Source: Bacillota bacterium (lineage in GTDB: Bacteria > Bacillota > Clostridia > Christensenellales > Aristaeellaceae). From it: a stretch of 64,000 bases of DNA. A program made the translations under genes and the position numbers. The notes beneath the pieces are model-generated. The model was not told the origin of the DNA, ran no database searches, and saw only the letters and a list, made by a program, of their open reading frames with translations. The DNA lies in NCBI GenBank assembly GCA_023398575.1, contig JAEWSC010000052.1:5175-69174 (forward strand), in the 5' to 3' direction. Shown here in pieces: positions 1 to 8,483 of this stretch (its first letter is position 1; each line of letters opens with the position of its first letter).

Positions 1-1196
1 AGGGTGGTGGATTCCAGGCCGGTCAGCAGGGGGTTTAAGATTTCCACAGCGTAGCCGAACTCTTCCAGCGCGGGCGGGGTGACGGCATAGTCCATAGAAT
101 CTAGAACAGCCTTCTTATTGTTGGGAGGGGTGACTTTCAGGTATTCGGCCATCAGCGTTTCATCGGCCACAACGGGCAGCTCCCACTGGCTGGCGAGACG
201 CAGTTTGACGATGTCGGGATCAGAGCCCATGGCATTTAGGAATTTGAAAGCGGCCTCCTGATTTTTCGCGTCGGCGTTGCGGGATATGCAGCCCACGTTG
301 GCAAAAAAGAATGTGGCTTTTTGCTTGGCGCCGGGCTCGACCGCGATATCCCATTCAAAGCCGGTGGCACGCTGGGCGATGGAGGCAAAATTCCAAATGC
401 CGCAGCGGAGGATGCCTAGCTTACCTTCAATAAACAGGTCCACGTTGCCGCGGCCGGCCAACTGTTCCTGGGAGGGCATAACCTTGTGTACGCGAACGCG
501 GTCTACCATGTACTGCAGTGCTTCCACGTTTTCGGGGCTATTGAGGGTAAAGGCGGTGCCATCATCGCTGAGCATGCTGCCGCCGAAGGCGCGGATATTC
601 TTGTAGAACTCCCAGTATTGAATTTCCTGGAACATGCCGTAGGTGTCTTCGATTCCCAGGGCCTGGATGGCCTGGGCGGCCTTCAGTTCGTCTTCCACAG
701 TCCAGTCGTCGGTGGGATAGGCGATGCCGGCCTTGTCAAAGAGGGTTTTGTTGTACAGCTCCACGGTGGTCGAGTAACTCATGGGGATGGCGTACAGCTT
801 GCCGTCCTTGCTGCAGGCATTTAATACGCCCTCGCTGTAGAGGCTCTTGTCGGCGCCGGTTGTTTCAAACAGGCTGCCTACTTCCTGCACCGCGTCACGG
901 ACGATAAAGGCCAGAAAGTTTTCCATGTTCAGTTCATAGCAGTCTGGCGCGTTGTTGGCGGCGATCTGCGTGGCCAATTGGGTAAAATGCTCGCCATAAC
1001 CTACGGCGCGGGCGTCAATCTTGATATCGGGGTTCTTTTTTTCAAAGATGGCAATCATCTCGCGCAGGGTCGCTTCCTGGGCTTCGCCGGCGGAGAAATG
1101 GGCGTAGGTGATGGTAATGGGTTCCGCAGCGGCGCTAAGGGGCGCGATGCCAACCAGCAGCATCAGCACGGCAAGCAGGGACAGAAGTTTCTTCAT
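1..1196 (-). CDS. Sugar ABC transporter solute-binding protein (family 1), 3' end outside window
   Basis: This is the extracytoplasmic sugar-capturing subunit of an ABC importer; the C-terminus lies beyond base 1. The ATG at 1196 follows a good ribosome site (GGAGGAA). The protein opens with a classic signal peptide (KKLLSLLAVLMLLVGIAP, then an AAAE cleavage site) and continues with the family pattern of an aromatic/acidic mature start, a 'KNPDIKIDARAVGYGEH' segment and a 'GKLYAIPMSYST' segment. There is no cysteine at the cleavage site, so it does not look like a lipoprotein. It lies 54 bases after the second permease gene and is transcribed with the permeases, the GH65 and GH31 enzymes and the LacI regulator. 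The substrate is inferred to be a small alpha-linked oligosaccharide from those neighbours. Confidence 0.9.
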   Translation of the reverse strand, partial: MKKLLSLLAVLMLLVGIAPLSAAAEPITITYAHFSAGEAQEATLREMIAIFEKKNPDIKIDARAVGYGEHFTQLATQIAANNAPDCYELNMENFLAFIVRDAVQEVGSLFETTGADKSLYSEGVLNACSKDGKLYAIPMSYSTTVELYNKTLFDKAGIAYPTDDWTVEDELKAAQAIQALGIEDTYGMFQEIQYWEFYKNIRAFGGSMLSDDGTAFTLNSPENVEALQYMVDRVRVHKVMPSQEQLAGRGNVDLFIEGKLGILRCGIWNFASIAQRATGFEWDIAVEPGAKQKATFFFANVGCISRNADAKNQEAAFKFLNAMGSDPDIVKLRLASQWELPVVADETLMAEYLKVTPPNNKKAVLDSMDYAVTPPALEEFGYAVEILNPLLTGLESTT

Positions 1197-1250
1197 GACA
1201 GTTTCCTCCATTTCGTTTTTATCTGAAGAACGGTACGCCCGTTCAACAAA

Positions 1251-2129
1251 TTATTTCAGGCCGCCGATGGCAATGCCCCGGTCTACATACTTCTGGCAGA
1301 ACATGTACACCACCAGAATGGGGATCACAGAAAGGACTGCACCAGCCATTTGAATGTGCTCATGGCCGCCGTACATGTTGGCCATGGTACCCAGCACCAC
1401 CTGCAGCGTTTGCTTTTGCGGGCTTTGCAGCACGATCAGCGGCCACAGATAGCTGTTCCACTGGCCCATAAAGCTGAGCAAGATCAACGTAGCCACCGTG
1501 GGCTTAACCATGGGCATGACAATTTTGTAAAAGATTTTATACAGCGGTGCGCCGTCGATAAAGGCGGATTCCAGATATGCGTCGTTTAAGCCCATCATAC
1601 TCTGCCTGAGCATAAACACACCGAAGGCGCTGAAGATGGAAGGCAGAATCAGCCCAGTATAGCTGTCCAACAGGCCAAGATAGCTTAAAATGATGTAGTT
1701 GGGTACCATGGTCACGGTACCGGGGATCATCATGGTCGCTAGAAACAAGCCGAAAATGCGTTGCCTTCCCCGAAAAGGAACCTTGGCAAAGATGAAGGCT
1801 GCCATGGCAGCGGACAGTACGCTGACCAGCGTGCCCATGGTGGATAAAAAGAAGCTGTTGAATACGGCCCTTGGAAAGGAAAAATTGGTCATGGAAAAGA
1901 CGCGGTTGTATCCTTCCAACGTCGGGCGCTCGGGAATCCAGCGGATGGGCACGGTCATAATGCCCTCATGGCTCTTTAGCGAGGTGGAGATCATCCACAA
2001 AAAGGGCAGTACCACAAATGCCGCCAGCAGCGTAATCGCCAGATAGAATAGTGTTTGGCTTACCGCATGCCCAAGTGCCTGATGAGCGCGCCTTCTTGGA
2101 ATCAATTTGGAGGCTTGTTCATGTATCAT
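1251..2129 (-). CDS. Carbohydrate ABC transporter permease, MalG type
   Basis: Inner-membrane permease of a CUT1-type sugar importer. The 292-residue length fits the MalG family. An N-terminal membrane segment near residues 25-48 is followed by further hydrophobic segments, and the cytoplasmic EAA loop that docks the ATPase is visible as 'ESAFIDGAPLYKIFYKIVMP' near residue 190. The ATG at 2129 has an AGGTGGG ribosome site, and its first bases overlap the stop of the upstream MalF-type gene (2119-2129), indicating translational coupling. No ATPase gene is visible in the operon. As in many Gram-positive CUT1 systems, a shared MsmX-like ATPase encoded elsewhere is expected; this is inference. 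Confidence 0.93.
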   Translation of the reverse strand: MIHEQASKLIPRRRAHQALGHAVSQTLFYLAITLLAAFVVLPFLWMISTSLKSHEGIMTVPIRWIPERPTLEGYNRVFSMTNFSFPRAVFNSFFLSTMGTLVSVLSAAMAAFIFAKVPFRGRQRIFGLFLATMMIPGTVTMVPNYIILSYLGLLDSYTGLILPSIFSAFGVFMLRQSMMGLNDAYLESAFIDGAPLYKIFYKIVMPMVKPTVATLILLSFMGQWNSYLWPLIVLQSPQKQTLQVVLGTMANMYGGHEHIQMAGAVLSVIPILVVYMFCQKYVDRGIAIGGLK

Positions 2130-3012
2130 AATTGACCCACCTTTTCTGCAGCCAGAACTGGCAAGCAGTGAACAGCATAATCAGCACAAACATGACCCAG
2201 GAGAAAGCCGACGCCATGCCCATTTTGTACATTTTGAAGGCGTAGCGGTAGATGCGCTCCATGAAGATGGTGGTGGCTCCCGCCGGACCGCCGCCGGTCA
2301 TAATGAATACGGAGTCAAATACCTGCAAGGAGCCGATGATGAGCATAACCACCAGCAAAAAGAGCGTGGGGGAAATGAGCGGCAGGATAATGGACCAAAG
2401 CTTTCGAAGGAATCCCGCACCGTCCAGGTCCGCGGCTTCATAGTAGGTTTTGTCTATGGACTTTAACGCCGCCAGCAGGATGAGGGCGAAATACCCGCAA
2501 TCCTTCCATACCGCGGCAATGACGATGCCCGGCATGGCCCAGTTTTTATCATTGAGCCAGCTTGGCCCGTCGATGCCGATAAGCCCCAATAGTTGATTGA
2601 ACGCACCAAACTGCCCGTTTAAAAACCAGCGCCATACGGCCGCCGCCGCTACCCAGGAGGTGATAACCGGGGTGTAGAAAATGATGCGGTAGGCGGCCTG
2701 GCCGCGAAATTCGCGGTTTAGAAGCAGTGCCTGGAACAGCGATACGATCAACACCAGCGGCACATAAAGCGCCACATAGCTGAGGGTGTGAAGCCCTGTT
2801 TCATATAGCTCCCGGCCTGTCAGCACCTTGATGAAGTTGCGCAGGCCTACAAACTTGATGCTGCTTATGGGCTTTAGCAAATCATAATCCAGCAGGCTAT
2901 AGGCAATGGAGGCCACCATGGGAATCAGGCAGAACACAAAAAGCCCAATGAGGGACGGGGCAAGAAACAGAGCCACCGTTGTCCGCTTTTCCCGCCGGTT
3001 GGATAGATACAA
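2119..3012 (-). CDS. Carbohydrate ABC transporter permease, MalF type (TTG start)
   Basis: Partner permease of the sugar importer, 297 residues. Hydrophobic segments begin at 'VALFLAPSLIGLFVFCLIPM', and the EAA loop reads 'YEAADLDGAGFLRKLWSIIL' near residue 195, with the ending 'FWLQKRWVNYDT'. The frame is open upstream to 3093, but that would overlap the GH65 gene. The TTG at 3012 is preceded by an excellent AAAGGGGAGGTGG ribosome site and gives a 16-base gap to the GH65 stop, so I place the start there. The gene sits between the GH65 enzyme and the MalG-type permease in the same operon. Confidence 0.92.
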   Translation of the reverse strand: MYLSNRREKRTTVALFLAPSLIGLFVFCLIPMVASIAYSLLDYDLLKPISSIKFVGLRNFIKVLTGRELYETGLHTLSYVALYVPLVLIVSLFQALLLNREFRGQAAYRIIFYTPVITSWVAAAAVWRWFLNGQFGAFNQLLGLIGIDGPSWLNDKNWAMPGIVIAAVWKDCGYFALILLAALKSIDKTYYEAADLDGAGFLRKLWSIILPLISPTLFLLVVMLIIGSLQVFDSVFIMTGGGPAGATTIFMERIYRYAFKMYKMGMASAFSWVMFVLIMLFTACQFWLQKRWVNYDT

Positions 3013-3028
3013 GCAGACCACCTCCCCT

Positions 3029-5065
3029 TTACAATATTGCTTGAACCTCGGCTGCCCCGGAGGCGAACACCGAAACTTTGTGCTTCCTCCCACGAACCTT
3101 TACCTGAAAATGCATCGCCCGGATGGAAGGCGGAAGATGGGGGACTGCCTTTACGGTGCCGTCTTCATGAATGCTAAGCCCCGCCGCGCCAAATACCAGG
3201 GCCTGCCAGGCAGAGCCCAGTGCCGCCATGTGTATGCCCTCGTGGCCCGTGTTCTCCATCACGTCATACAGGTCCAGGTATATCCCCTTGTGCAAATACG
3301 CTTCCGCCTTGTCAAAAAGGCCCAGTGTAAGCGCCAGTTGGGCGTGCACACCATAGCTCAAGGTAGAATCGTGCAGAGTGATGGGCTCGTAGCAGTCGAA
3401 CACGTTGCGCTTTTGCTGCTGTGTAAAGTCATTGGGAAAGAGGGTCATCAAAAGCACCAAATCAGCCTGTTTGAGCACCTTGTAGCGCTGCATCCGGTCA
3501 AAGCACACCTGCTTGTAGGCAGGCCGGTCGCTATCCATGGAGAAAGGGTAAGGCTCCAGCCGGTCCAGCAGCTCATCCTGCAGGTATAGGCCGCGGTTTT
3601 CATCGTACAGGATGGCAATGTGGTCCTTCACATGCTGCATCTTTTGCCGCTCGGCAGGGTCCAGCGGGCTGTACGCTAGTGCCAGAGAAATGTTGTTGCG
3701 GGCCATGTAGTTGGTGTAGGTGTTATTAACCGCCGCACCGCAGTATTCGTCGGGACCTTTGACAAAGAAGGTGCTGTACTGGCCTGCAGCCTCTTCCCAT
3801 GTCAGGCGGGAGAGCCAGTAGCGGGCTGTCTCCCCCCATACGCTGACGGCGTGCTCCTTTACGAAGGCCTCGTCCCCGGTGACAATAGCATACTGCTGCA
3901 TGGCATAGGCAACGTCGGCGGTGATGTGGGTTTCGCAAAAGCCAATGTCCCAGCTTTCGCACTGCTCATGGCCTGTGAAAGAGCACATCCACGGATAGCG
4001 CGCGCCGCCAAGGTTTTGCTTTGCGGCCAGGGCCTTGGCGTCATTCAGCTTGTCGGCCCGGTATAGCATTAGGTTTTTGGCGGCATCCGGTCTTGTGTAC
4101 AGGTAAAAGGGAAAGAGAAAAATCTCTGTATCCCAGAAGGTGTTGCCTTTGTAGCGCCCATGAGTGAGGCCCCTGGCGCCAATGGAGGCGGTGCGGTCAT
4201 CGGCCGCGTTGTTGCAAAGCATTTGGTAGATGTTGTAGCGCACCGCGCCTTGCAGCGCATCCTCCGCGTCTAGCTGGATATCGCAATCCTCCCACAGGGC
4301 TGCCCACTTTTGCATATGGGCGGCCCAAGGGTCAGGCTCTTTTTCGTGGGCATTATCGCCTTTTATAAGCACCCGCACGCGCTTTTCCACAGTCCATGTC
4401 TCGCCCTTCGCAAGACTGCGGGTAAAGCAGGCGGTCACCTTTTCTCCATTGATCTTCGTTGCTGTTTCAGCGGGCTGGCTGCTAGAAAGCTCCCAATGGA
4501 TGTCTACGGCGTGCCCGGTGGGTACGGTGTGCATATGAAGGCCATCTTCCTGGATTACATCCACTTCCAACAGCATTATTAAGTCCGTGGACTTGATCAT
4601 TTGGTCGTCATGCACCGGCAGGTTTTTGACAGCGGCGTCTGCGATGGATTCCACTGTAAACAATCCTGCCTGCTTTGCCGTTACGGTCAGCTGCTGCAAA
4701 ATGAGTTGGCTGTCGCTCATGCTCACGGCCCGCTCAAACGTAACGCCTGCCCTTTCGTTTTCCCATGACTGGGTCAAAATGCCCCGGCGCATGTCAAGGG
4801 TTTGGTGGAGGCTTTCTGGATCATCATCCCAAAGGCGCAGGGTCAAAACATCCGGCAATTGCACCATATCGGTGATCCCAGGCTTGATATCATCGAACAG
4901 CCCCGCCCGGAAAATGCCATGCTCCTGGGGATTTTTCTTCTGCTCATGTCCGGCAAAGCCCCGCACGCCCAGCACCCCGTTGCCGGTAAAGAAAATGCTC
5001 TGGCAAAAATCATCTGCCGGCGACTTTGTGGATATTTCCCACGGTTCAATGCGGACCTTCGCCAA
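3029..5065 (-). CDS. Glycoside hydrolase family 65 enzyme (disaccharide phosphorylase or hydrolase)
   Basis: GH65 enzymes are mostly inverting phosphorylases that split alpha-glucosides such as maltose, trehalose or kojibiose into beta-glucose 1-phosphate and glucose. Visible family features are an N-terminal beta-sandwich ('FFTGNGVLGVRGFAGHEQ'), the (alpha/alpha)6 barrel signature 'FWDTEIFLFPFYLY', and the catalytic acid region 'KGPDEYCGAAVNNTYTNY' with Glu near residue 438. A C-terminal 'EGIHMAALGSAWQALVFGAAGL'-like region (split here: EGIHMAALGS, AWQALVFGAAGL) matches the phosphate-site region of the phosphorylases. At about 680 residues it is slightly short. The frame opens at a TTG at 5083, but AAAGGATGGG places the better start at the TTG at 5065; it overlaps the GH31 stop. 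No signal peptide: cytoplasmic. No beta-phosphoglucomutase gene is seen in the window, so the bond specificity is unresolved. Confidence 0.85.
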   Translation of the reverse strand: MAKVRIEPWEISTKSPADDFCQSIFFTGNGVLGVRGFAGHEQKKNPQEHGIFRAGLFDDIKPGITDMVQLPDVLTLRLWDDDPESLHQTLDMRRGILTQSWENERAGVTFERAVSMSDSQLILQQLTVTAKQAGLFTVESIADAAVKNLPVHDDQMIKSTDLIMLLEVDVIQEDGLHMHTVPTGHAVDIHWELSSSQPAETATKINGEKVTACFTRSLAKGETWTVEKRVRVLIKGDNAHEKEPDPWAAHMQKWAALWEDCDIQLDAEDALQGAVRYNIYQMLCNNAADDRTASIGARGLTHGRYKGNTFWDTEIFLFPFYLYTRPDAAKNLMLYRADKLNDAKALAAKQNLGGARYPWMCSFTGHEQCESWDIGFCETHITADVAYAMQQYAIVTGDEAFVKEHAVSVWGETARYWLSRLTWEEAAGQYSTFFVKGPDEYCGAAVNNTYTNYMARNNISLALAYSPLDPAERQKMQHVKDHIAILYDENRGLYLQDELLDRLEPYPFSMDSDRPAYKQVCFDRMQRYKVLKQADLVLLMTLFPNDFTQQQKRNVFDCYEPITLHDSTLSYGVHAQLALTLGLFDKAEAYLHKGIYLDLYDVMENTGHEGIHMAALGSAWQALVFGAAGLSIHEDGTVKAVPHLPPSIRAMHFQVKVRGRKHKVSVFASGAAEVQAIL

Positions 5066-7283
5066 GCGCACCCATCCTTTCAAATACAGGAATCAGGTCA
5101 AGCGGACAATCAACGTATAGCTCCCGCTCTCCTTCAAACAGTTCGCCAGTAAAGAAATACCGCCATGTGCCGCGGGGAAGGTATACGCGCCGCCCCAAGG
5201 CACCTTCATTCACAATGGGGGCTACCAGGTAGCGCCGGCCTAGCATATACTGATCGTCTATGGAAAAGGCCCTTTTATCTTTGGGATAGTCCAGGCACAG
5301 GTGCGCCATCATCGGGCGGTTTGCCTGCACGCAATGCTGTGCTTCTTCCCATAAGTAGGGGCGCAGACGCTGGCGGAGCCGGGCAAATTCGCAGGAGATG
5401 GTGAGGATTTGGTCATCGCCCAGCTTTTCAGAAAGGTTCCAGGGGCTGCGGTCATTGATGTAATCTTGTTGATATGTGCCGTAAAACTGGCCGTTTCTGG
5501 GCTCGGTATGCCACTGCATGATGGGGCTGAAGCAAGCCATGGCCGTGGCCCGCAGGTACAGTTCGGCACTTGGCAGCGCCCCGGCAAAGCCGCCGATGTC
5601 AAAGCCCCAAAACAAAATCCCGGAAAGGCCCGCGGTAATACCCGCCCGAAGCTGGCTCACAAGCTCACTCCACTCGCTTAACTGATCCCCCGCCCAGTGG
5701 ATGGGCTGGGTTTGAGCTCCTACATAGCCCGCGCGGCTGAACAATACGCCGTTCACACCGTTTTCTAAAAGGAAATCATGGTACGCGCCGACATACTGAC
5801 CGGGATACAGGTTGTGGGCCGCAAGGCCGGTGCTGCCGTCATAAAGCTTCGCGCCTTTTTCAAACAAAAACTCGCCGCCGTCGGTTTTAAAGCCCTCTAC
5901 GCCCATATCGAGCAGATACTTCCGTTTTTCAAACCACCAGCGTTTGGCCTCAGGGTTTGTAAAATCGGGCAGCATGCTGTTGTGGAACCAGTTTTCGGTA
6001 ATCCGATACGGGCTGCCGTCGGCGCTTTTGATGACATAGCCCTTTTCTACCGCCTCCTGGATGTCGCTTGTAAGCGCCTCCCCCGGCGTACCATCCCATT
6101 CGTGCTTGATGACAGGTATCTGCCAAAGTACAAGATGCAGGCCGTTATCTCGAAGCTTTGCGACCATGGCCGCCGGGTCCTTCCAATGATCTGTATCATT
6201 CCATTGATAAAAGGTACGCTCATCGCTCCAGGCTTCCAGCACGATGACGCTGGCAGGATAGCCAAAACGTTTAAGTGCCGATAATTGAGCCTCTACTTCC
6301 GCGTCGCTGTTCCAGCCATTGGCGCTGATCCACACACCGAAGGCCCATTCCGGCGGCAGCACCGGCCGGCCGGTGTGCTGGATAAACTTTGAAAGCACTG
6401 TGTTGGGTGCTCCGAAAAAGAGTATATCCTTTGCGAGGCATGTGCCTTCCGCTTCCTGCGTGATGGTGAGCTGGTTTCCAAACTGCATGGCGGCGGGGAT
6501 GTCGCTTACCCTGTACCACCCCAGGCCTTTTTCTGTAAAGAAGAAGGGCATGGGCAAATAGGCCTGCTCGCCCTGATGGGTGAACTTCTCCACCACTCGG
6601 CCATTGGAAAACCGGTTCTTTTGATTGACGGCGTCAAAACGCTCCCCGGTGCCCAGTATGTAATCACATTCCATGGACAGATGGGTCTGTATTTTAGCGA
6701 TGCTAAGATCCGCACGGCGGTACAGCGTCAGCCGGTGTCCTTCACATACAATGTGACTGAACCGTTTCAGTTTCCAAATTTTTTCCGACACCGATACTTC
6801 CAATAAAAAGCCTTCGGGCAGTGAAATGCTTTCAAAAGCGCTTGGTACACCCGTAGGTTTGCCTTGCTCGGTTACAATCTCCAATGTTTCACTGCCTGCA
6901 AAGGACACAACGATGTCCTCGCCGTAGCGCAAGAACACCTTCTGCCCATCCCGATACATCGCAGAAAACGTGGAATGATCTTCTTTTGTAAGCACATCAA
7001 AGGAAAACCAGTCTGTCGCTTCGTCATCGGTGAAAAAACGATATTGCAATTTTTGGGGTATTACAAACACGCCCAGGTCGAATTGATGGCGGCGGCCCGG
7101 AAGCGCTTTCCCCGAAAGAGTGATAACCTCATTGCCTGTATGCAAATGCAGGGAAGGCGTCAAATCGCTGCCATCCACCCGGCAGATCACAGATACCGCT
7201 TCGCCGGTTACGGGCAGTTCTGGGGTGCGCGAAAAACCAGCCTCTTCAAAGGGTGTCAGGCTTTCTCCCAGATGCTTGATCAT
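5046..7283 (-). CDS. Glycoside hydrolase family 31 (alpha-glucosidase/alpha-xylosidase, YicI-like)
   Basis: Retaining alpha-glycosidase that would cut non-reducing alpha-linked glucose or xylose from imported oligosaccharides. The nucleophile motif 'GFKTDGGE' has its Asp near residue 466, and the acid/base motif 'HWAGDQLSEW' lies near residue 531. The 65-residue spacing between them matches the YicI subgroup. No signal peptide, so it acts in the cytoplasm. I choose the ATG at 7283 because the upstream ATG at 7295 is itself part of the ribosome site (ATGAGGTG). The gene starts only 28 bases after the lacI-type regulator and overlaps the next gene by about 20 bases. KTDGGE in place of the commoner KTDFGE is a mild variation. 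Whether glucose or xylose is preferred cannot be decided from the sequence. Confidence 0.92.
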   Translation of the reverse strand: MIKHLGESLTPFEEAGFSRTPELPVTGEAVSVICRVDGSDLTPSLHLHTGNEVITLSGKALPGRRHQFDLGVFVIPQKLQYRFFTDDEATDWFSFDVLTKEDHSTFSAMYRDGQKVFLRYGEDIVVSFAGSETLEIVTEQGKPTGVPSAFESISLPEGFLLEVSVSEKIWKLKRFSHIVCEGHRLTLYRRADLSIAKIQTHLSMECDYILGTGERFDAVNQKNRFSNGRVVEKFTHQGEQAYLPMPFFFTEKGLGWYRVSDIPAAMQFGNQLTITQEAEGTCLAKDILFFGAPNTVLSKFIQHTGRPVLPPEWAFGVWISANGWNSDAEVEAQLSALKRFGYPASVIVLEAWSDERTFYQWNDTDHWKDPAAMVAKLRDNGLHLVLWQIPVIKHEWDGTPGEALTSDIQEAVEKGYVIKSADGSPYRITENWFHNSMLPDFTNPEAKRWWFEKRKYLLDMGVEGFKTDGGEFLFEKGAKLYDGSTGLAAHNLYPGQYVGAYHDFLLENGVNGVLFSRAGYVGAQTQPIHWAGDQLSEWSELVSQLRAGITAGLSGILFWGFDIGGFAGALPSAELYLRATAMACFSPIMQWHTEPRNGQFYGTYQQDYINDRSPWNLSEKLGDDQILTISCEFARLRQRLRPYLWEEAQHCVQANRPMMAHLCLDYPKDKRAFSIDDQYMLGRRYLVAPIVNEGALGRRVYLPRGTWRYFFTGELFEGERELYVDCPLDLIPVFERMGALGEGPH

Positions 7284-7311
7284 ATAGCACCTCATGCAAT
7301 TAAATATTTAT

Positions 7312-8331
7312 CTAAATCGAACGTACCGATTCCCGCTCGATTAGCCGTATGGGTAAAATGCGCTCCTGCTTGCCCTCGGCGCCCTGGGCCGAATCAAGGA
7401 TCATGCGAACGGCGCATTTTCCCTTTTCGGCGATATCCTGGTGCACGGTAGTCAGCGAAGGGTCACACATGCGCGATAGGCTTACATCGTCAAAGCCCAC
7501 CACGGATACATCCTTAGGTACCTTCAGCCCGGCCTTCCGAAGCCCTTTTACCAGCCCCACACCCAGGATGTCGGCAGTAACAAAGGCGGCTGTTTCGCCG
7601 TTTCCACGGCTGGCAAGCTGCTCCGCCACGGTCATGCCGAATTCAAACTCAATAGTACCAAGGTATAGGTGCTTTTCATCCACCTCAAGGCCGGCCTGCG
7701 TCAGCGCCTCCTGATAGCCAAGGTACCGTTTGTAATTGACGCCCTGGCCGCTGATATCGCCGGAGACAAAGGCGATTTTTTGATGTCCCCGCTCGATCAA
7801 ATACCGTGTCACCATGCGGCCGCCGGCGCGATCGTCGATGCCGATGGTGTGAAATACCGGGTCATTGACATAGGTGTCGATGAGCACCACCGGCACAGAC
7901 AATTGATGCAGCTCATCCAGGCTTTTGGTGGGGTAGGCACCAACAATAATAATGCCGTCCACACCTCTGTTTCTGGCAATGTTCATGTAGCTTTGGTTGG
8001 TTTCGGGGCCGGATAACAGCAAATGGTACCCCTGCCGCCTGGCCGTATATTCAATGGCGGAAAGCAGCTCGCCGTAAAAGGGGTTGCCAAACATCATTTC
8101 CTTACCGGGCTCCGTTTGGGGAATCACTACGCCAATCAGGTTGGTCTTTTTGCTGGAAAGGCTGCGGGCGTTGAGGTTGGGCACATAATTGAGTTTTTGG
8201 ACAGCCTGAAAAACGCGCTCACTGGTTTCGGCGCTGATGGTTTCGGTGGATTTCTGGTTTAACACATAGCTGACGGTGGCCGGCGAAACGCCTGCTTCCT
8301 TTGCTACATCCTTGATATTTACGCGTCTCAT
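7312..8331 (-). CDS. LacI-family transcriptional regulator
   Basis: Sugar-responsive repressor and first gene of the operon. The N-terminal helix-turn-helix reads 'VAKEAGVSPATVSYVLN', followed by the hinge 'NLNARSLSSKKTNLIGVVIP' and a periplasmic-binding-protein-like effector domain with typical segments 'VDGIIIVGAYP', 'FVSGDISGQG' and 'VGFDDVSLSRMCDPSLTTV'. The length of 339 residues is standard. The ATG at 8331 has only a poor ribosome site. A consensus promoter lies directly upstream, with a palindrome of LacI-operator type around AAACGTTT covering the expected transcription start. This indicates autorepression together with the downstream GH31, GH65 and transporter genes. Confidence 0.95.
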   Translation of the reverse strand: MRRVNIKDVAKEAGVSPATVSYVLNQKSTETISAETSERVFQAVQKLNYVPNLNARSLSSKKTNLIGVVIPQTEPGKEMMFGNPFYGELLSAIEYTARRQGYHLLLSGPETNQSYMNIARNRGVDGIIIVGAYPTKSLDELHQLSVPVVLIDTYVNDPVFHTIGIDDRAGGRMVTRYLIERGHQKIAFVSGDISGQGVNYKRYLGYQEALTQAGLEVDEKHLYLGTIEFEFGMTVAEQLASRGNGETAAFVTADILGVGLVKGLRKAGLKVPKDVSVVGFDDVSLSRMCDPSLTTVHQDIAEKGKCAVRMILDSAQGAEGKQERILPIRLIERESVRSI

Positions 8332-8350
8332 GCAGTCACATCATTTCGAT

Positions 8351-8368
8351 CACTTAAACGTTTCAATG
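8351..8368. promoter_or_regulatory. LacI-type operator (imperfect palindrome around AAACGTTT)
   Basis: The half-sites CACTTAAAC and CATTGAAAC (reverse strand) match at 7 of 9 positions and meet at a central CG, the usual form of LacI-family operators. It lies just downstream of the -10 box of the minus-strand promoter and 20 bases before the regulator gene, where binding would block initiation. Confidence 0.75.
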
Positions 8369-8370
8369 AG

Positions 8371-8399
8371 AGGATAGCATTCCTTAAGTAAGTTGTCAA
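8371..8399 (-). promoter_or_regulatory. Sigma-70 promoter of the lacI-GH31-GH65-transport operon
   Basis: On the minus strand TTGACA (8394-8399), a 17-base spacer and TATCCT (8371-8376) form a near-consensus promoter. The predicted start falls inside the LacI-type palindrome. Confidence 0.85.
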
Positions 8400-8453
8400 T
8401 CCCTTTTGCACAAATATCTAAAAAAGTGACAGTATCTCTTTTTCGTTGCGCTG

Positions 8454-8468
8454 TGGTATGATATACCA
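8454..8468. promoter_or_regulatory. Perfect palindrome upstream of kdpD
   Basis: TGGTAT-GAT-ATACCA is a perfect inverted repeat with a 3-base centre. It contains a TATGAT sequence that could be a -10 box for kdpD, and it ends next to the AAAGGGGG ribosome site. No convincing -35 box is visible 16-18 bases upstream, so the promoter may need an activator. KdpE binding here is a guess. Confidence 0.4.
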
Positions 8469-8483
8469 AAGGGGGAAGCAGCG

